Positions 1 through 8,455 of a stretch of DNA of 32,068 bases are shown here, piece after piece. This DNA is from an uncultured Lachnospiraceae bacterium (GTDB lineage Bacteria > Bacillota > Clostridia > Lachnospirales > Lachnospiraceae). Below the pieces are notes generated by a model. The model saw only the letters and a list, made by a program, of their open reading frames with translations, was not told the DNA's origin and did not search any database. Position numbers and translations under genes: made by a program. Numbering within the stretch: position 1 is the stretch's first letter; each line of letters begins with the position of its first letter. Location: contig CAMWLV010000031.1 of NCBI GenBank assembly GCA_947175175.1, positions 1 to 32,068 on the forward strand, in the 5' to 3' direction.

Positions 1-13
1 CCCCTGCCAAGAG

Positions 14-87
14 TCGTTGCGACAAGATTCGAACTTGCGACCTCTGCGTCCCGAACGCAGCGCTCTACCAAACTGAGCCACGCAACG
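14..87 (-). tRNA. tRNA-Pro (anticodon CGG)
   Basis: Read on the minus strand this folds into a complete 74-nt cloverleaf. It has a 7-bp acceptor stem CGTTGCG/CGCAACG, D arm GCTC/GAGC, anticodon stem CTGCG/CGCAG around the loop TTCGGGA, a T arm with the TTCGAAT loop, and discriminator A. The anticodon is CGG, which reads proline codon CCG. CCA is not encoded. A promoter lies just upstream on the same strand. Confidence 0.95.
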
Positions 88-117
88 AAACAATCTGTTT
101 CAAACAGCTACGAATCT

Positions 118-145
118 ATTATACTGAATTTCTCAAAAAAATCAA
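118..145 (-). promoter_or_regulatory. Promoter of tRNA-Pro
   Basis: On the minus strand there is TTGATT (140-145), a 16-bp spacer and a perfect TATAAT (118-123). The -10 box ends about 30 bp before the mature tRNA 5' end, consistent with a vegetative sigma factor promoter. Confidence 0.7.
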
Positions 146-252
146 GTGTTTTTCCTTATTATTTTGAAATATTTCATTTATACATATCTTCTACGTTGAC
201 TCAATACTATGTAAAGAAATTATTAGGTGTTGTGATCAGTGCACAAGAAAAG

Positions 253-1074
253 CTAAAATTGATGTTTGATCACCTCTATCACGCTTGTCATATGATATTT
301 AATCAAGAAGATCTGATTTGAATACATTGGAAACTCATATTTGGCTTTCTGAAGCAGCGGGTAGAACCATCTCTCCGTCTCCTTGATATATTCAGCCATT
401 TTTTCCTTGGAAAATCCTACTGCCATGCTGGAGATATTGTTACAGCGGTCTAGCAGCTTAACCATAGTGGCAACTGCATTTTGAGAAATCCGGGCAAAAT
501 ACTGCTCTTCGTCGATACTGTTTTTGGTCAGCAGGAAAACGGCAGTCTGCGTTTCTTTGTTAACGGGCAGTTCGTCGGCAGGGATCCCACAGTCCTCACA
601 CACATCATGAAGCAGCGCTGTGGAGATCAGATTGTCATCATCAAGTCCCAGAGCCAAAGCATGGCAGGATATCAAAAGCGGGTGATAGATATAGGGAACC
701 TTGTCTTTCCCCTTGCGGATTTGTCCTTTGTGGAGCTCCCGCGCATAGGGCAGAACCTTGGAAGTCTGATACAATTTCTTTACGCTGGCATATGTTTTGA
801 TGTAGGTGTACATTCTTCCCTCGTCAAACAGCCTGTCGGAAAGCGAAGCCTGAAAATCGATGAATACATTTTCTTCTTCCACGCCAGTCAGAAGCCAGTC
901 CGTAGTCACCTGATACAGAAAGGCAAGATCCACCAATTTATCAATATCCGGTGAAGTTTCCCCGCGTTCCCATAAGCTGACAGCCTGAAAGGAAACGTCC
1001 AGTTTCTCTGCGACCTCCCGCTGTGTCATTCCCCTTTCTTTTCTCGCGATTGCCAAACGTTCTGAAAGCTCCAT
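253..1074 (-). CDS. XRE-family regulator fused to an RSH/SpoT-like HD hydrolase domain
   Basis: 273 aa. Residues ~1-60 are a Cro/CI-type helix-turn-helix (MTQREVAEKLDVSFQAVSLW). Residues ~100-240 resemble the HD hydrolase domain of RelA/SpoT and small alarmone hydrolases: a segment like AHxGQxRK (LHKGQIRKGK), YIYHPL, the HD motif LLHDVCED, and VKLLDRCNN in place of the usual KxADRxxN. The expected metal-binding His, His-Asp and Asp are therefore all present. No synthetase domain is seen. I chose the ATG at 1074 because AGGAGG lies 7-8 nt upstream; an ATG 24 nt further upstream has no such site. Family knowledge suggests hydrolysis of (p)ppGpp or a related nucleotide. That this activity is coupled to DNA binding is my inference. 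The gene stands alone, downstream of nothing on its strand and upstream of tRNA-Pro. Confidence 0.85.
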   Translation of the reverse strand: MELSERLAIARKERGMTQREVAEKLDVSFQAVSLWERGETSPDIDKLVDLAFLYQVTTDWLLTGVEEENVFIDFQASLSDRLFDEGRMYTYIKTYASVKKLYQTSKVLPYARELHKGQIRKGKDKVPYIYHPLLISCHALALGLDDDNLISTALLHDVCEDCGIPADELPVNKETQTAVFLLTKNSIDEEQYFARISQNAVATMVKLLDRCNNISSMAVGFSKEKMAEYIKETERWFYPLLQKAKYEFPMYSNQIFLIKYHMTSVIEVIKHQF

Positions 1075-1348
1075 CTCAATTCTCCTCCTGTGCATCATTT
1101 ATGCAGTTTATAAAGCTCCTAACTTTATGAAATACGAACTGCCATGATTAAAGTATAAAGCATTAAGGAACAAAAATACAGCAAAACTATCTTGAGTAAT
1201 CAAATTTCAAATTCAAGGGCTGCTTGACAAAAATTGATATTTGGTGGAATTTTCTAATGGAAAAGAATTTATGTAAAAAATGTTCAGGGAATAATAAACG
1301 AAATTTTCTGTAAAACGACAAAATTCTATAAGAACTGCACAAAAAGTA

Positions 1349-1377
1349 TTGAAAAAGAAAGGATAGTATGCTATAAA
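1349..1377 (+). promoter_or_regulatory. Promoter of the 65-aa small protein gene
   Basis: TTGAAA (1349-1354), a 17-bp spacer and TATAAA (1372-1377) with an extended -10 TG. The core ATAGTATGCTATAA (1363-1376) recurs at 1711-1724 before the next gene. Apart from this promoter, the gap 1075-1465 is AT-rich and I see no gene in it. Confidence 0.6.
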
Positions 1378-1465
1378 TAATCTGACGGAATCGTTACCGA
1401 TACCGATGCGGAAATCTATATAAAGTGTATATGGGAATAAAAATCGTGTAAAAGGGGGAATTTAT

Positions 1466-1663
1466 ATGGATTTTATGAATGAAAAAGGGGCGGCACGGAT
1501 TGTCAATGTCTACATTGATAGAGAGATGTCAGAGTACAGGAAAGTTACAGAAAAAGAACTCAGGACAGGGGGAATCACGCCGGAAGCAAAAGCAGCTTTC
1601 AGCAGAAAGCCATACTATGGAGCCTCGACAATAAATATCAAGAATCGGCCAGTACTGAGGTAA
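1466..1663 (+). CDS. Small protein of unknown function (65 aa)
   Basis: A 65-aa ORF starting with ATG 8 nt after a GGGGG ribosome binding site and preceded by a good promoter at 1349-1377. The protein is charged and soluble, with no signal peptide or membrane segment, and has a basic, Tyr-containing C-terminus (SRKPYYGAS, ending in PVLR). I do not recognise a family. It lies upstream of the secreted LRR protein gene, which has its own promoter with the same core sequence, so the two may respond to the same signal. It is called because promoter, ribosome binding site and ORF are correctly ordered; it could still be a chance ORF. Confidence 0.5.
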   Translation: MDFMNEKGAARIVNVYIDREMSEYRKVTEKELRTGGITPEAKAAFSRKPYYGASTINIKNRPVLR

Positions 1664-1716
1664 TTTCTGGTATCAAAAAATTTATGCAAAGTCTTGTGGA
1701 ATCTCCCAACATAGTA

Positions 1717-1725
1717 TGCTATAAT
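1717..1725 (+). promoter_or_regulatory. Extended -10 promoter of the LRR protein gene
   Basis: TGCTATAAT is a perfect extended -10 box. The best -35 candidate, TTGTGG at 1694-1699, is 20 bp away, so the extended -10 probably carries recognition. The surrounding 14 bp (1711-1724) are identical to the previous gene's promoter. Confidence 0.55.
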
Positions 1726-1774
1726 AATATGGAATTATTGATAATGGAACTGTAGTTTATGGAGGAGGATGCAT

Positions 1775-2773
1775 ATGACAATGAAATGTAAAAAAGGCTT
1801 CGCTATTGTGCTGGCGCTGGTTATGGTTTTTCTTGTTATGCCAGTGGTTACAGCAAAGGCAGAGGGTGCGGTATGGACAAATCCAGGAGATGGCTGGCAT
1901 TACTTGCAGGGAACAAACATTAAGGTAAGAATTGCGAATGATGTTATATCTATAGAAGGGACAGGTGCCCTTCCAGATGCAGACTATTGGAAGCTGTATG
2001 AGAGACCATGGCACACTTCTTCTGCGACACATTTGAGGATTGCAAGTACGATTACTTCAATTGGTGCCTATTCGTTTTATAAGTGTTCGAATATCAAATC
2101 AGTTGAAATGTACACAAGTACTTTTATTGAAAACAAGAATGCTTTTGAGGGGATTGCGTATTGTCCGATTTTCAGGATTGCAGATGCAGAGGTGCAGACA
2201 CGTATGATCGGGACGATACCATATACAAGTCTTGACAGTATTCAGGCTTTTGCGCAGTCCAATACGATGGGGGCATGTTATATCCTGAATGACAACAAGA
2301 GGGCGGCTGCATTCCAGAACAGCACCAATCCGACCATCAGCAATGTATACAGGGCAGATGACAAGGATGCACCATGGAATAATGTGTTTGACAATGGAAA
2401 TGGCAATCAGGCAACAAACATCTGCCGCCTGTCAGCTAATACACCGGATTACACGCTGAAAGTATCAGCGCAGAGGCTTTATCCTGGGTTGGCATGCTAC
2501 GAGGCGTACGCTGCATTTATTGGCGACTATACTTTTGCTACCACCTTTAATCTCAATGTTGAGAAGGAAAAGAAGACCCTGTACCAGACTGATAAGGAGT
2601 TGGAATACGTTCTTACGATTCCGGCAGAATACCGCAGTGTGTTGAGGAATTTCCGCCTGTTGGCAATCGGATCTGGAACTGTATATATCTATGATGATCT
2701 TGACACAGCGGCAGAGACAATTACTTTTAGAACGGATAAACCAACTACCGCATATGCGTTAGTATATAAGTAA
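1775..2773 (+). CDS. Secreted protein with BspA-type leucine-rich repeats
   Basis: 332 aa. The N-terminus is a classical signal peptide: basic start (KCKKG), a hydrophobic core ending LVMPVV, and an AKA cleavage motif near residue 28. Residues ~85-125 contain one BspA-type repeat signature (ITSIGAYSFYKCSNIKSVEM), as in LRR_5 surface proteins. The remaining ~200 residues match nothing I recognise and look like a beta-rich extracellular domain. There is no LPXTG, SLH or membrane anchor, so release from the cell is likely. Three nearby ATGs are in frame (1769, 1775, 1781); 1775 lies 6 nt after GGAGGAGG and is the best start. The hprK start follows 18 nt after the stop, so read-through into that operon is possible. 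Confidence 0.8.
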   Translation: MTMKCKKGFAIVLALVMVFLVMPVVTAKAEGAVWTNPGDGWHYLQGTNIKVRIANDVISIEGTGALPDADYWKLYERPWHTSSATHLRIASTITSIGAYSFYKCSNIKSVEMYTSTFIENKNAFEGIAYCPIFRIADAEVQTRMIGTIPYTSLDSIQAFAQSNTMGACYILNDNKRAAAFQNSTNPTISNVYRADDKDAPWNNVFDNGNGNQATNICRLSANTPDYTLKVSAQRLYPGLACYEAYAAFIGDYTFATTFNLNVEKEKKTLYQTDKELEYVLTIPAEYRSVLRNFRLLAIGSGTVYIYDDLDTAAETITFRTDKPTTAYALVYK

Positions 2774-2791
2774 ATATAAGGAAGAGTGAAA

Positions 2792-3733
2792 ATGGCAAGT
2801 GTTAGCATTGAAAAAGTTATAGAAAAGTTTAAGCTGAAAAATCTTACACCGCAGATTAATGTGGAGAACATCAAGATTCACCAGCCGGACATCAACAGAC
2901 CGGCATTGCAGCTGGCTGGGTATTTTGAGCATTTTGAGGAGACAAGACCGCAGATTATCGGGTTTGTGGAGTTTTCCTACATGAAAATTCTGTCGGAAGA
3001 GAGAAAAAACGAAGTGTATCCAAGGGTAATATCGGAGAAAACACCTTGTATCATTTTCTGCCGGGGGCTTCATCCAGATGAGATGTTCATGGAGATTGCG
3101 ATAAAAAATAATGTCCCGTTGCTGGTAACAGAGAAGACGACGTCTGCATTTGAGGCGGAGATCATCAGGTGGCTGAATGTCAAGCTCGCTCCCTGTATCT
3201 CCGTGCATGGTGTGCTCGTTGATGTATATGGTGAAGGCGTGCTGATCACTGGGGAGAGTGGTATTGGTAAGAGCGAGGCAGCACTGGAACTAATAAAGCG
3301 TGGTCATCGTCTGGTGTCGGATGACGTTGTGGAGATCAGAAAGGTGAGCGACGATACGCTGATTGGTTCTGCGCCTGACATTACGCGCCATTTTATTGAG
3401 CTGCGCGGTATTGGGATCATTGATGTAAAGACGCTGTACGGTGTACAGAGCGTTATGGATACTACCAATATCAATCTTGTTATCCGTCTGGAGGACTGGG
3501 ATAAAGAGAAGAAATATGACAGATTAGGTCTTGAAGAAAACTATACGGAATATCTTGGTAATAAGATTGTGTGTCATAATATCCCGATTCGGCCGGGACG
3601 TAATCTTGCGATTATCTGTGAGTCGGCAGCGGTTAACCATCGCCAGAAGAAGATGGGATACAACGCCGCCCAGGAGTTGTATCAGCGTGTACAGAATTCA
3701 CTCGCAAAGCCGCGTGAGGATGATGAAGAATAG
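2792..3733 (+). CDS. hprK: HPr kinase/phosphorylase
   Basis: 313 aa, the usual family length. HprK phosphorylates HPr on Ser46 in response to glycolytic intermediates and removes that phosphate, controlling carbon catabolite repression through CcpA. The N-terminal domain (~1-130) is followed by the kinase domain with the P-loop GESGIGKSE (~152-160), the catalytic LVSDDVVEI segment and the family signature around ELRGIGIIDVK. The ATG at 2792 follows AAGGAAG by about 7 nt; the in-frame GTG at 2786 is too close. The gene opens a cluster with ROK glucokinase, murB, rapZ and whiA, an order common in Clostridia, and this context strongly supports the call. Confidence 0.96.
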   Translation: MASVSIEKVIEKFKLKNLTPQINVENIKIHQPDINRPALQLAGYFEHFEETRPQIIGFVEFSYMKILSEERKNEVYPRVISEKTPCIIFCRGLHPDEMFMEIAIKNNVPLLVTEKTTSAFEAEIIRWLNVKLAPCISVHGVLVDVYGEGVLITGESGIGKSEAALELIKRGHRLVSDDVVEIRKVSDDTLIGSAPDITRHFIELRGIGIIDVKTLYGVQSVMDTTNINLVIRLEDWDKEKKYDRLGLEENYTEYLGNKIVCHNIPIRPGRNLAIICESAAVNHRQKKMGYNAAQELYQRVQNSLAKPREDDEE

Positions 3734-3790
3734 GAAGAACACAAAGGGCAGCGTTCTTTCGGGATTGATTATATTTCAAGGAGTAGAAGA

Positions 3791-4738
3791 ATGAGTAAAT
3801 ATTGTTTCGGGGTAGACTTAGGTGGAACGACTGTGAAGATCGGTCTGTTTGATCCAGAGGGGAATGTGCTGGAGAAATGGGAGATACCTACAAGAAAAGA
3901 GGACAACGGCAGCAAAATTCTTCCAGATATTGCCAAGTCAGTTTTGGATAAGACGGAAGAGAAAGCGATTGCAAAAGAGGACATTATCGGTGTGGGAATC
4001 GGTGTGCCTGGCCCGGTAGATGACAATGGCGTTGTGCATAAGGCAGTCAACCTTGGGTGGGGTGTGATGAACATTAACGAGACACTGGGCGGTTTGCTGC
4101 AGATACCGGTAAAAGCGGGAAATGATGCGAATGTGGCAGCACTCGGTGAGATGTGGTGCGGCGGCGGAAAAGGCTGTACGAACATGGTACTCGCCACACT
4201 TGGCACTGGTGTCGGCGGCGGAATCATCATCAACGGAAAGATGGTGACAGGTGCGACAGGTGCAGGCGGAGAGATTGGTCATATTCATATTGAGGACAAT
4301 GAACCAGATGCATGCGGATGCGGCAATCACGGCTGTCTGGAGCAGTATGCATCTGCGACTGGTGTTGTGCGGCTGGCTGAGAGGAAGCTGGCATCGTCGA
4401 CGCAGGACAGTGTCCTTCGGACTGCAAAGGCAGAGGGGAGTCTCAGCGCCAAGGCGGTGTTTGATGCCGTCAAGGAGGGCGATGCGCTTGCCTGTGAAGT
4501 GGCAGAGCAGTTTGGAGACTATCTTGGAAAAGGATTTGCGGCAATTGCAGGAGTAGTCAATCCAGAGTTGTTTGTACTTGGGGGAGGGGTGTCCAAAGCA
4601 GGAGAGATCCTGTGTGAATATGTTTCAAAATACTACACAAAATATGTATTCCATGGATCAAAAAATGCACAGTTTAAACTTGCAACACTTGGAAATGACG
4701 CTGGTATTTACGGTGCGGCAAAACTTGTATTAGAATAA
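3791..4738 (+). CDS. glcK: ROK-family glucokinase
   Basis: 315 aa. It phosphorylates glucose with ATP to glucose-6-phosphate in the cytoplasm. Visible motifs are the N-terminal phosphate loop DLGGTTVKIG, the second ATP-binding segment GTGVGGGI, the EIGH segment, and the Cys-rich ROK zinc motif CGCGNHGCLEQ. No DNA-binding N-terminus is present, so this is a sugar kinase and not a ROK repressor. The start ATG has AAGGAG 8 nt upstream. It lies 57 bp after hprK; that spacer holds a weak hairpin (GAAGAAC...GTTCTTTC) without a T-run. Position between hprK and murB is typical of Lachnospiraceae. Specificity for glucose versus another hexose is inferred from the family. Confidence 0.9.
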   Translation: MSKYCFGVDLGGTTVKIGLFDPEGNVLEKWEIPTRKEDNGSKILPDIAKSVLDKTEEKAIAKEDIIGVGIGVPGPVDDNGVVHKAVNLGWGVMNINETLGGLLQIPVKAGNDANVAALGEMWCGGGKGCTNMVLATLGTGVGGGIIINGKMVTGATGAGGEIGHIHIEDNEPDACGCGNHGCLEQYASATGVVRLAERKLASSTQDSVLRTAKAEGSLSAKAVFDAVKEGDALACEVAEQFGDYLGKGFAAIAGVVNPELFVLGGGVSKAGEILCEYVSKYYTKYVFHGSKNAQFKLATLGNDAGIYGAAKLVLE

Positions 4739-4764
4739 AACTTGGGAAATAAAGAGGTAATCAT

Positions 4765-5730
4765 TTGAAAGAGTTTGATGAGAACACAAAGCAAAAACTC
4801 TGCCAAAGACTGGCGTGTATTTTACCACCAGAGCAAATACTTGTAGATGAGAAGATGTCAGCTCACACCACCTTTCGCGTAGGTGGTGAAGCTGACATCT
4901 TTGTGGAAATAAAGACTTCCAAAGAGCTTGAAAACGTGTTCGCAGCATTGAGAGCAGAAGGACTTTCCAATCTGGGAAAAGACTATTATCTTCTGGGAAA
5001 TGGCAGCAATGTGCTGGTCAGTGACAGTGGCATCAGGGGTGTTGTGCTCCATCTGTCAAAGGAATATGCTAAGATTGATTTGGATAAACCAAACGGTACA
5101 GTGCTTGTCTGTGAGGCGGGGGCAACGCTTGCGGAGATCGCACACAAGGCGTATGAAAACGGGCTGACTGGATTTGAGTTTGCAGCAGGCATTCCAGGAA
5201 GTCTGGGCGGTGCGATAGTCATGAATGCAGGCGCCTATGGCGGGGAAATGTGTCAGGTGGTAAAGAGTGTGCGTCTAATGACAACTGACGGAGAGATTGT
5301 CGAGAAAAGTGCAGGGGAGATGCAATTTTCCTATAGACATAGTATACTGAAAGAAGAACCGCTGGTCGTGCTGGAGGCGGCGATTACACTTGCGCGTGGC
5401 AGTCAGCAGGAAATCAAGGCAAGAATGGAAGAGCTTGCTTTAAGAAGACGTGAAAAGCAGCCATTGGAATATCCAAACGCTGGTTCTGCGTTTAAGCGCC
5501 CAGAAGGGTATTTTGCGGCAAAACTGATCGAGGAAGCAGGACTAAGAGGTTTTTCGGAAGGTGGAGCGCAGGTTTCCGAAAAGCACTGTGGTTTTATTGT
5601 AAATAAGGGAAATGCCACTGCGGCAGATATTTATACACTTATTATGGAAGTGCAGAAGCGGGTGAAAATTTCATCGCAGGTCACAATTGAACCCGAAGTT
5701 ATTTTGCTGGGTTTTGGAGAGAAAGGGTGA
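4765..5730 (+). CDS. murB: UDP-N-acetylenolpyruvoylglucosamine reductase
   Basis: 321 aa. MurB reduces UDP-GlcNAc-enolpyruvate to UDP-MurNAc with NADPH and FAD, the second step of peptidoglycan precursor synthesis. The FAD-binding segments LLGNGSNVLVSD and GIPGSLGGA are clear. The C-terminal domain has GSAFKRP (with the serine proton donor) and GGAQVSEKHCGFIVN, a type II MurB as in Bacillus. The start is TTG at 4765, 7 nt after AAAGAGG; no better in-frame ATG exists before the conserved N-terminal helix. The stop overlaps the start region of rapZ, so the two are translationally coupled. Confidence 0.96.
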   Translation: MKEFDENTKQKLCQRLACILPPEQILVDEKMSAHTTFRVGGEADIFVEIKTSKELENVFAALRAEGLSNLGKDYYLLGNGSNVLVSDSGIRGVVLHLSKEYAKIDLDKPNGTVLVCEAGATLAEIAHKAYENGLTGFEFAAGIPGSLGGAIVMNAGAYGGEMCQVVKSVRLMTTDGEIVEKSAGEMQFSYRHSILKEEPLVVLEAAITLARGSQQEIKARMEELALRRREKQPLEYPNAGSAFKRPEGYFAAKLIEEAGLRGFSEGGAQVSEKHCGFIVNKGNATAADIYTLIMEVQKRVKISSQVTIEPEVILLGFGEKG

Positions 5731-5735
5731 TGGGA

Positions 5736-6587
5736 ATGAGATTTGTAATAGTTACTGGTATGAGTGGCGGCGGGAAATCCACCGCCATGAAAATGCTCGA
5801 GGACGCAGGATATTACTGTGCGGACAATATGCCAGTACCTCTGATTGAGAAATTTATGGAGCTTCTGGCAATGCCGGACAATGGGATTTTGAAGGTAGCA
5901 TTGGGACTGGATGTCAGGGCAGATCAGTCATTTGAGGACGTCAATCAGCTTGTAGCACGCCTGCGTGAGACCTATACCTTTGAAATTCTGTTTCTTGAAG
6001 CGGCGGACAGTGTGCTGCTCAAGCGTTATAAGGAGTCAAGACGTGTACACCCTTTGTCCGTTGACGGAGATCTGATGAGCGGCATCACCAGGGAGCGGGC
6101 GCTGCTTGCAAGTATCAAGCAGGCGGCGGACTACGTGATTGATACGACGAATCTGCTGACAAGGGAGCTAAAGGCAGAGCTTGACCGCATTTTTGTCAGT
6201 AATCAGGCATACAACAGCCTGATGGTCAATGTGATGTCATTTGGATTCAAAAATGGCATTCCACAGGACGCAGATCTGGTGTTTGACGTGCGTTTCCTGC
6301 CAAATCCGTTTTATATAGATGAGTTAAAACAAAAGACTGGGCTTGACCGGGAAGTGCAGGATTATGTCATGGGTTTTCCAGAGGCGCATGAATTTGTGGA
6401 CAAGCTGACCGATATGGTTAATTTCCTGATACCACACTATATTAATGAAGGAAAATATCAGCTTGTCATTGCGATTGGATGCACAGGTGGTCAGCACAGA
6501 AGTGTGACACTGGCAGGAGAACTCTACAAGCGATTGAAGAACAGGGGCGATTACGGACTGACACTACGCCACAGGGATACGAAATAA
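5736..6587 (+). CDS. rapZ: RNase adapter / nucleotide-binding protein RapZ (YvcJ)
   Basis: 283 aa. The N-terminal Walker A is GMSGGGKST and the C-terminal RapZ signature is GCTGGQHRSV. In E. coli RapZ controls glucosamine-6-phosphate synthase through small RNA decay; in Firmicutes YvcJ binds and hydrolyses nucleotides and influences competence, so the exact role here is inferred. The start is ambiguous: GTG at 5727, ATG at 5730 (overlapping the murB TGA) and ATG at 5736 are all in frame; 5736 has the best spacing to GAGAAAGGG. The neighbours murB and whiA match the conserved clostridial cluster. Confidence 0.94.
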   Translation: MRFVIVTGMSGGGKSTAMKMLEDAGYYCADNMPVPLIEKFMELLAMPDNGILKVALGLDVRADQSFEDVNQLVARLRETYTFEILFLEAADSVLLKRYKESRRVHPLSVDGDLMSGITRERALLASIKQAADYVIDTTNLLTRELKAELDRIFVSNQAYNSLMVNVMSFGFKNGIPQDADLVFDVRFLPNPFYIDELKQKTGLDREVQDYVMGFPEAHEFVDKLTDMVNFLIPHYINEGKYQLVIAIGCTGGQHRSVTLAGELYKRLKNRGDYGLTLRHRDTK

Positions 6588-6604
6588 CAGATGAGAGGTG
6601 AGCT

Positions 6605-7519
6605 ATGTCATTTTCTGGAAAAGTAAAAGAGGAGCTTGTAAAGCTTGAAAATGATGTTAGGCATTGTCAGATCGCAGAGCTTGCCGCAATTCTGATCTAT
6701 TCAGGTGCAGTCAGGACAGATGATTCTGGTGCCAGAATGATTGAGATTTCATCGGATGCGCCTCTTGTGGCGTCAAGATGTCTGACGCTTCTTGACAAAC
6801 TGCAGCTGGTCAGACAAGATACAATGTCGGAGGTTCAGAGGCAGAATTGGTTGTATTTGTATAAAAATGACAGTAGTGTCATAAAAAAGACACTGCAGAT
6901 AATCAAGTACAACGAGGGCGACGATCTTGTAAACCCGCTTGTGATCAAGAGCCTGTGCTGTAAACGTGCCTGTCTGAGAGGTGCGTTTCTGAGTATCGGT
7001 TCCATGAGCAATCCAGAGAAAGGGTATCATTTGGAATTTGTGTGCAGTGACGCACAGCAGGCTAAGCAGCTTGTGGAAACGCTGTTGTTCTATGAGATTC
7101 ATGCAAAGGTAGTGGCGCGGAAAAAATATCAGGTCGTGTATCTCAAGGAAAGTGAGGAGATCGTGGAACTGCTGAATGTCATTGGAGCGCATATTTCGCT
7201 GATGAATCTCGAAAATCTGCGGATATTAAAGGATATGCGCAATTCGATCAACCGAAAGGTCAACTGCGAGACGGCAAATATTTCGAAAACGGTCAACGCG
7301 GCAGCAAAGCAGATCGATGATATCCAATATATCAAGGAGCATTATGGCTTTGACAATCTGGCAGATCATTTAAGACAGATGGCAGAGCTGCGCCTTGAAT
7401 TTCCGGATGCCACGTTAAAGGAGCTGGGGGAGTATCTGACTCCTAAGGTGGGCAAATCAGGAGTGAACCATAGATTAAGGAAGCTGGGAGAGCTTGCGGA
7501 GAAACTCAGACAGGAGTAA
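6605..7519 (+). CDS. whiA: DNA-binding protein WhiA
   Basis: 304 aa, the typical length. WhiA combines an N-terminal domain related to LAGLIDADG homing endonucleases (without nuclease activity) with a C-terminal helix-turn-helix. In Streptomyces it controls sporulation genes; in Bacillus it affects cell division and chromosome segregation. The C-terminal segment with SGVNHRLRKLGELAEKL is the characteristic recognition region. The start ATG has GAGAGGTGAG upstream. The gene sits 17 bp after rapZ and is followed directly by the lipid kinase gene, so it is within the same transcript. Confidence 0.95.
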   Translation: MSFSGKVKEELVKLENDVRHCQIAELAAILIYSGAVRTDDSGARMIEISSDAPLVASRCLTLLDKLQLVRQDTMSEVQRQNWLYLYKNDSSVIKKTLQIIKYNEGDDLVNPLVIKSLCCKRACLRGAFLSIGSMSNPEKGYHLEFVCSDAQQAKQLVETLLFYEIHAKVVARKKYQVVYLKESEEIVELLNVIGAHISLMNLENLRILKDMRNSINRKVNCETANISKTVNAAAKQIDDIQYIKEHYGFDNLADHLRQMAELRLEFPDATLKELGEYLTPKVGKSGVNHRLRKLGELAEKLRQE

Positions 7520-7534
7520 ATGCAGGAGAAGGTT

Positions 7535-8449
7535 ATGAGAAAAGCATTATTTATATTAAATCCACATTCTGGGAAAGGACTGATCAAGAATCATTTGCTG
7601 GAGATTGTGGACATACTGGTTAATAATGGATATGAGGTGACAGTTTATCCTACACAGGGGAGAGGAGATGCGAGCCGCATCATGTGCGAGCGGAAGAAAA
7701 GCTATGAGCTTGTTGTGTGCAGCGGCGGGGATGGAACTCTTGACGAGATTGTGACAGGAATGATACAGTCCGGCTTTAAGACGACAATCGGTTATATTCC
7801 GGCGGGGAGCACAAACGATTTTGCAAACAGCTTAAAGATTCCGTCCACCATGAAGAAGGCGGCGGAAGTAGTAGTAGGCGGAACTGTATTTTCGTGTGAT
7901 GTAGGGCGCTTTAACGAGGATGTTTTTGTGTATATAGCGGCATTTGGACTGTTTACGGAAGTATCGTATGGAACGCCTCAGGAAATGAAGAATATGCTGG
8001 GGCATATGGCATATATCCTGGAAGGTGTCAAACACCTGCAAAATATTAAATCCTATCATTTGAAAGTGACAAGTGTGTCAGAAAATGGTGAGACAAAGGT
8101 GATAGAAGACGATTTTATCTATGGAATGGTAACAAATTCGTACTCCGTAGGAGGCTTTAAAAGCATTGCGGGAAATGTGTTTAAGGGCAGAATTGCATTG
8201 AATGATGGTTTATTTGAGGTGACGCTGATCAAGATGCCGAAAAATCCCATGGAACTCAATTCAATCCTGGCGGCCCTCGCAATCCAAAATATCGATACGG
8301 AATACATGTACAGCTTTAAATCGGGCAAGCTGGTTATAGAGTCCGAGAATGAGATTGCATGGACGCTTGATGGGGAGTTTGGCGGAGCACACAAGAAAGT
8401 CACACTCATCAACGAAAAGCAGGCAATGGATATTATGGTAAAGGAATAG
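7535..8449 (+). CDS. Diacylglycerol kinase-family lipid kinase (DgkB/YegS type)
   Basis: 304 aa. The N-terminus FILNPHSGKG and the nucleotide-binding CSGGDGTLDEI segment define the DAGK/LCB5 catalytic domain. The PAGSTNDFA motif and the C-terminal beta sandwich with DGEFGG are also present. These soluble enzymes phosphorylate membrane diacylglycerol, returning lipid from lipoteichoic acid synthesis to phosphatidic acid. Which lipid is used here is not determined by sequence. ATG 7535 is preferred because AGGAG lies 6 nt upstream; the ATG at 7520, directly after the whiA stop, is possible. The gap to the acyltransferase gene is 6 nt, implying one operon. Confidence 0.9.
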   Translation: MRKALFILNPHSGKGLIKNHLLEIVDILVNNGYEVTVYPTQGRGDASRIMCERKKSYELVVCSGGDGTLDEIVTGMIQSGFKTTIGYIPAGSTNDFANSLKIPSTMKKAAEVVVGGTVFSCDVGRFNEDVFVYIAAFGLFTEVSYGTPQEMKNMLGHMAYILEGVKHLQNIKSYHLKVTSVSENGETKVIEDDFIYGMVTNSYSVGGFKSIAGNVFKGRIALNDGLFEVTLIKMPKNPMELNSILAALAIQNIDTEYMYSFKSGKLVIESENEIAWTLDGEFGGAHKKVTLINEKQAMDIMVKE

Positions 8450-8455
8450 AAAACG

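Noticed and set aside
481-954. 157-aa plus-strand ORF opposite the XRE-HD gene
   Set aside because: It has no ribosome binding site and lies wholly antisense to a gene with clear domains; a shadow ORF.
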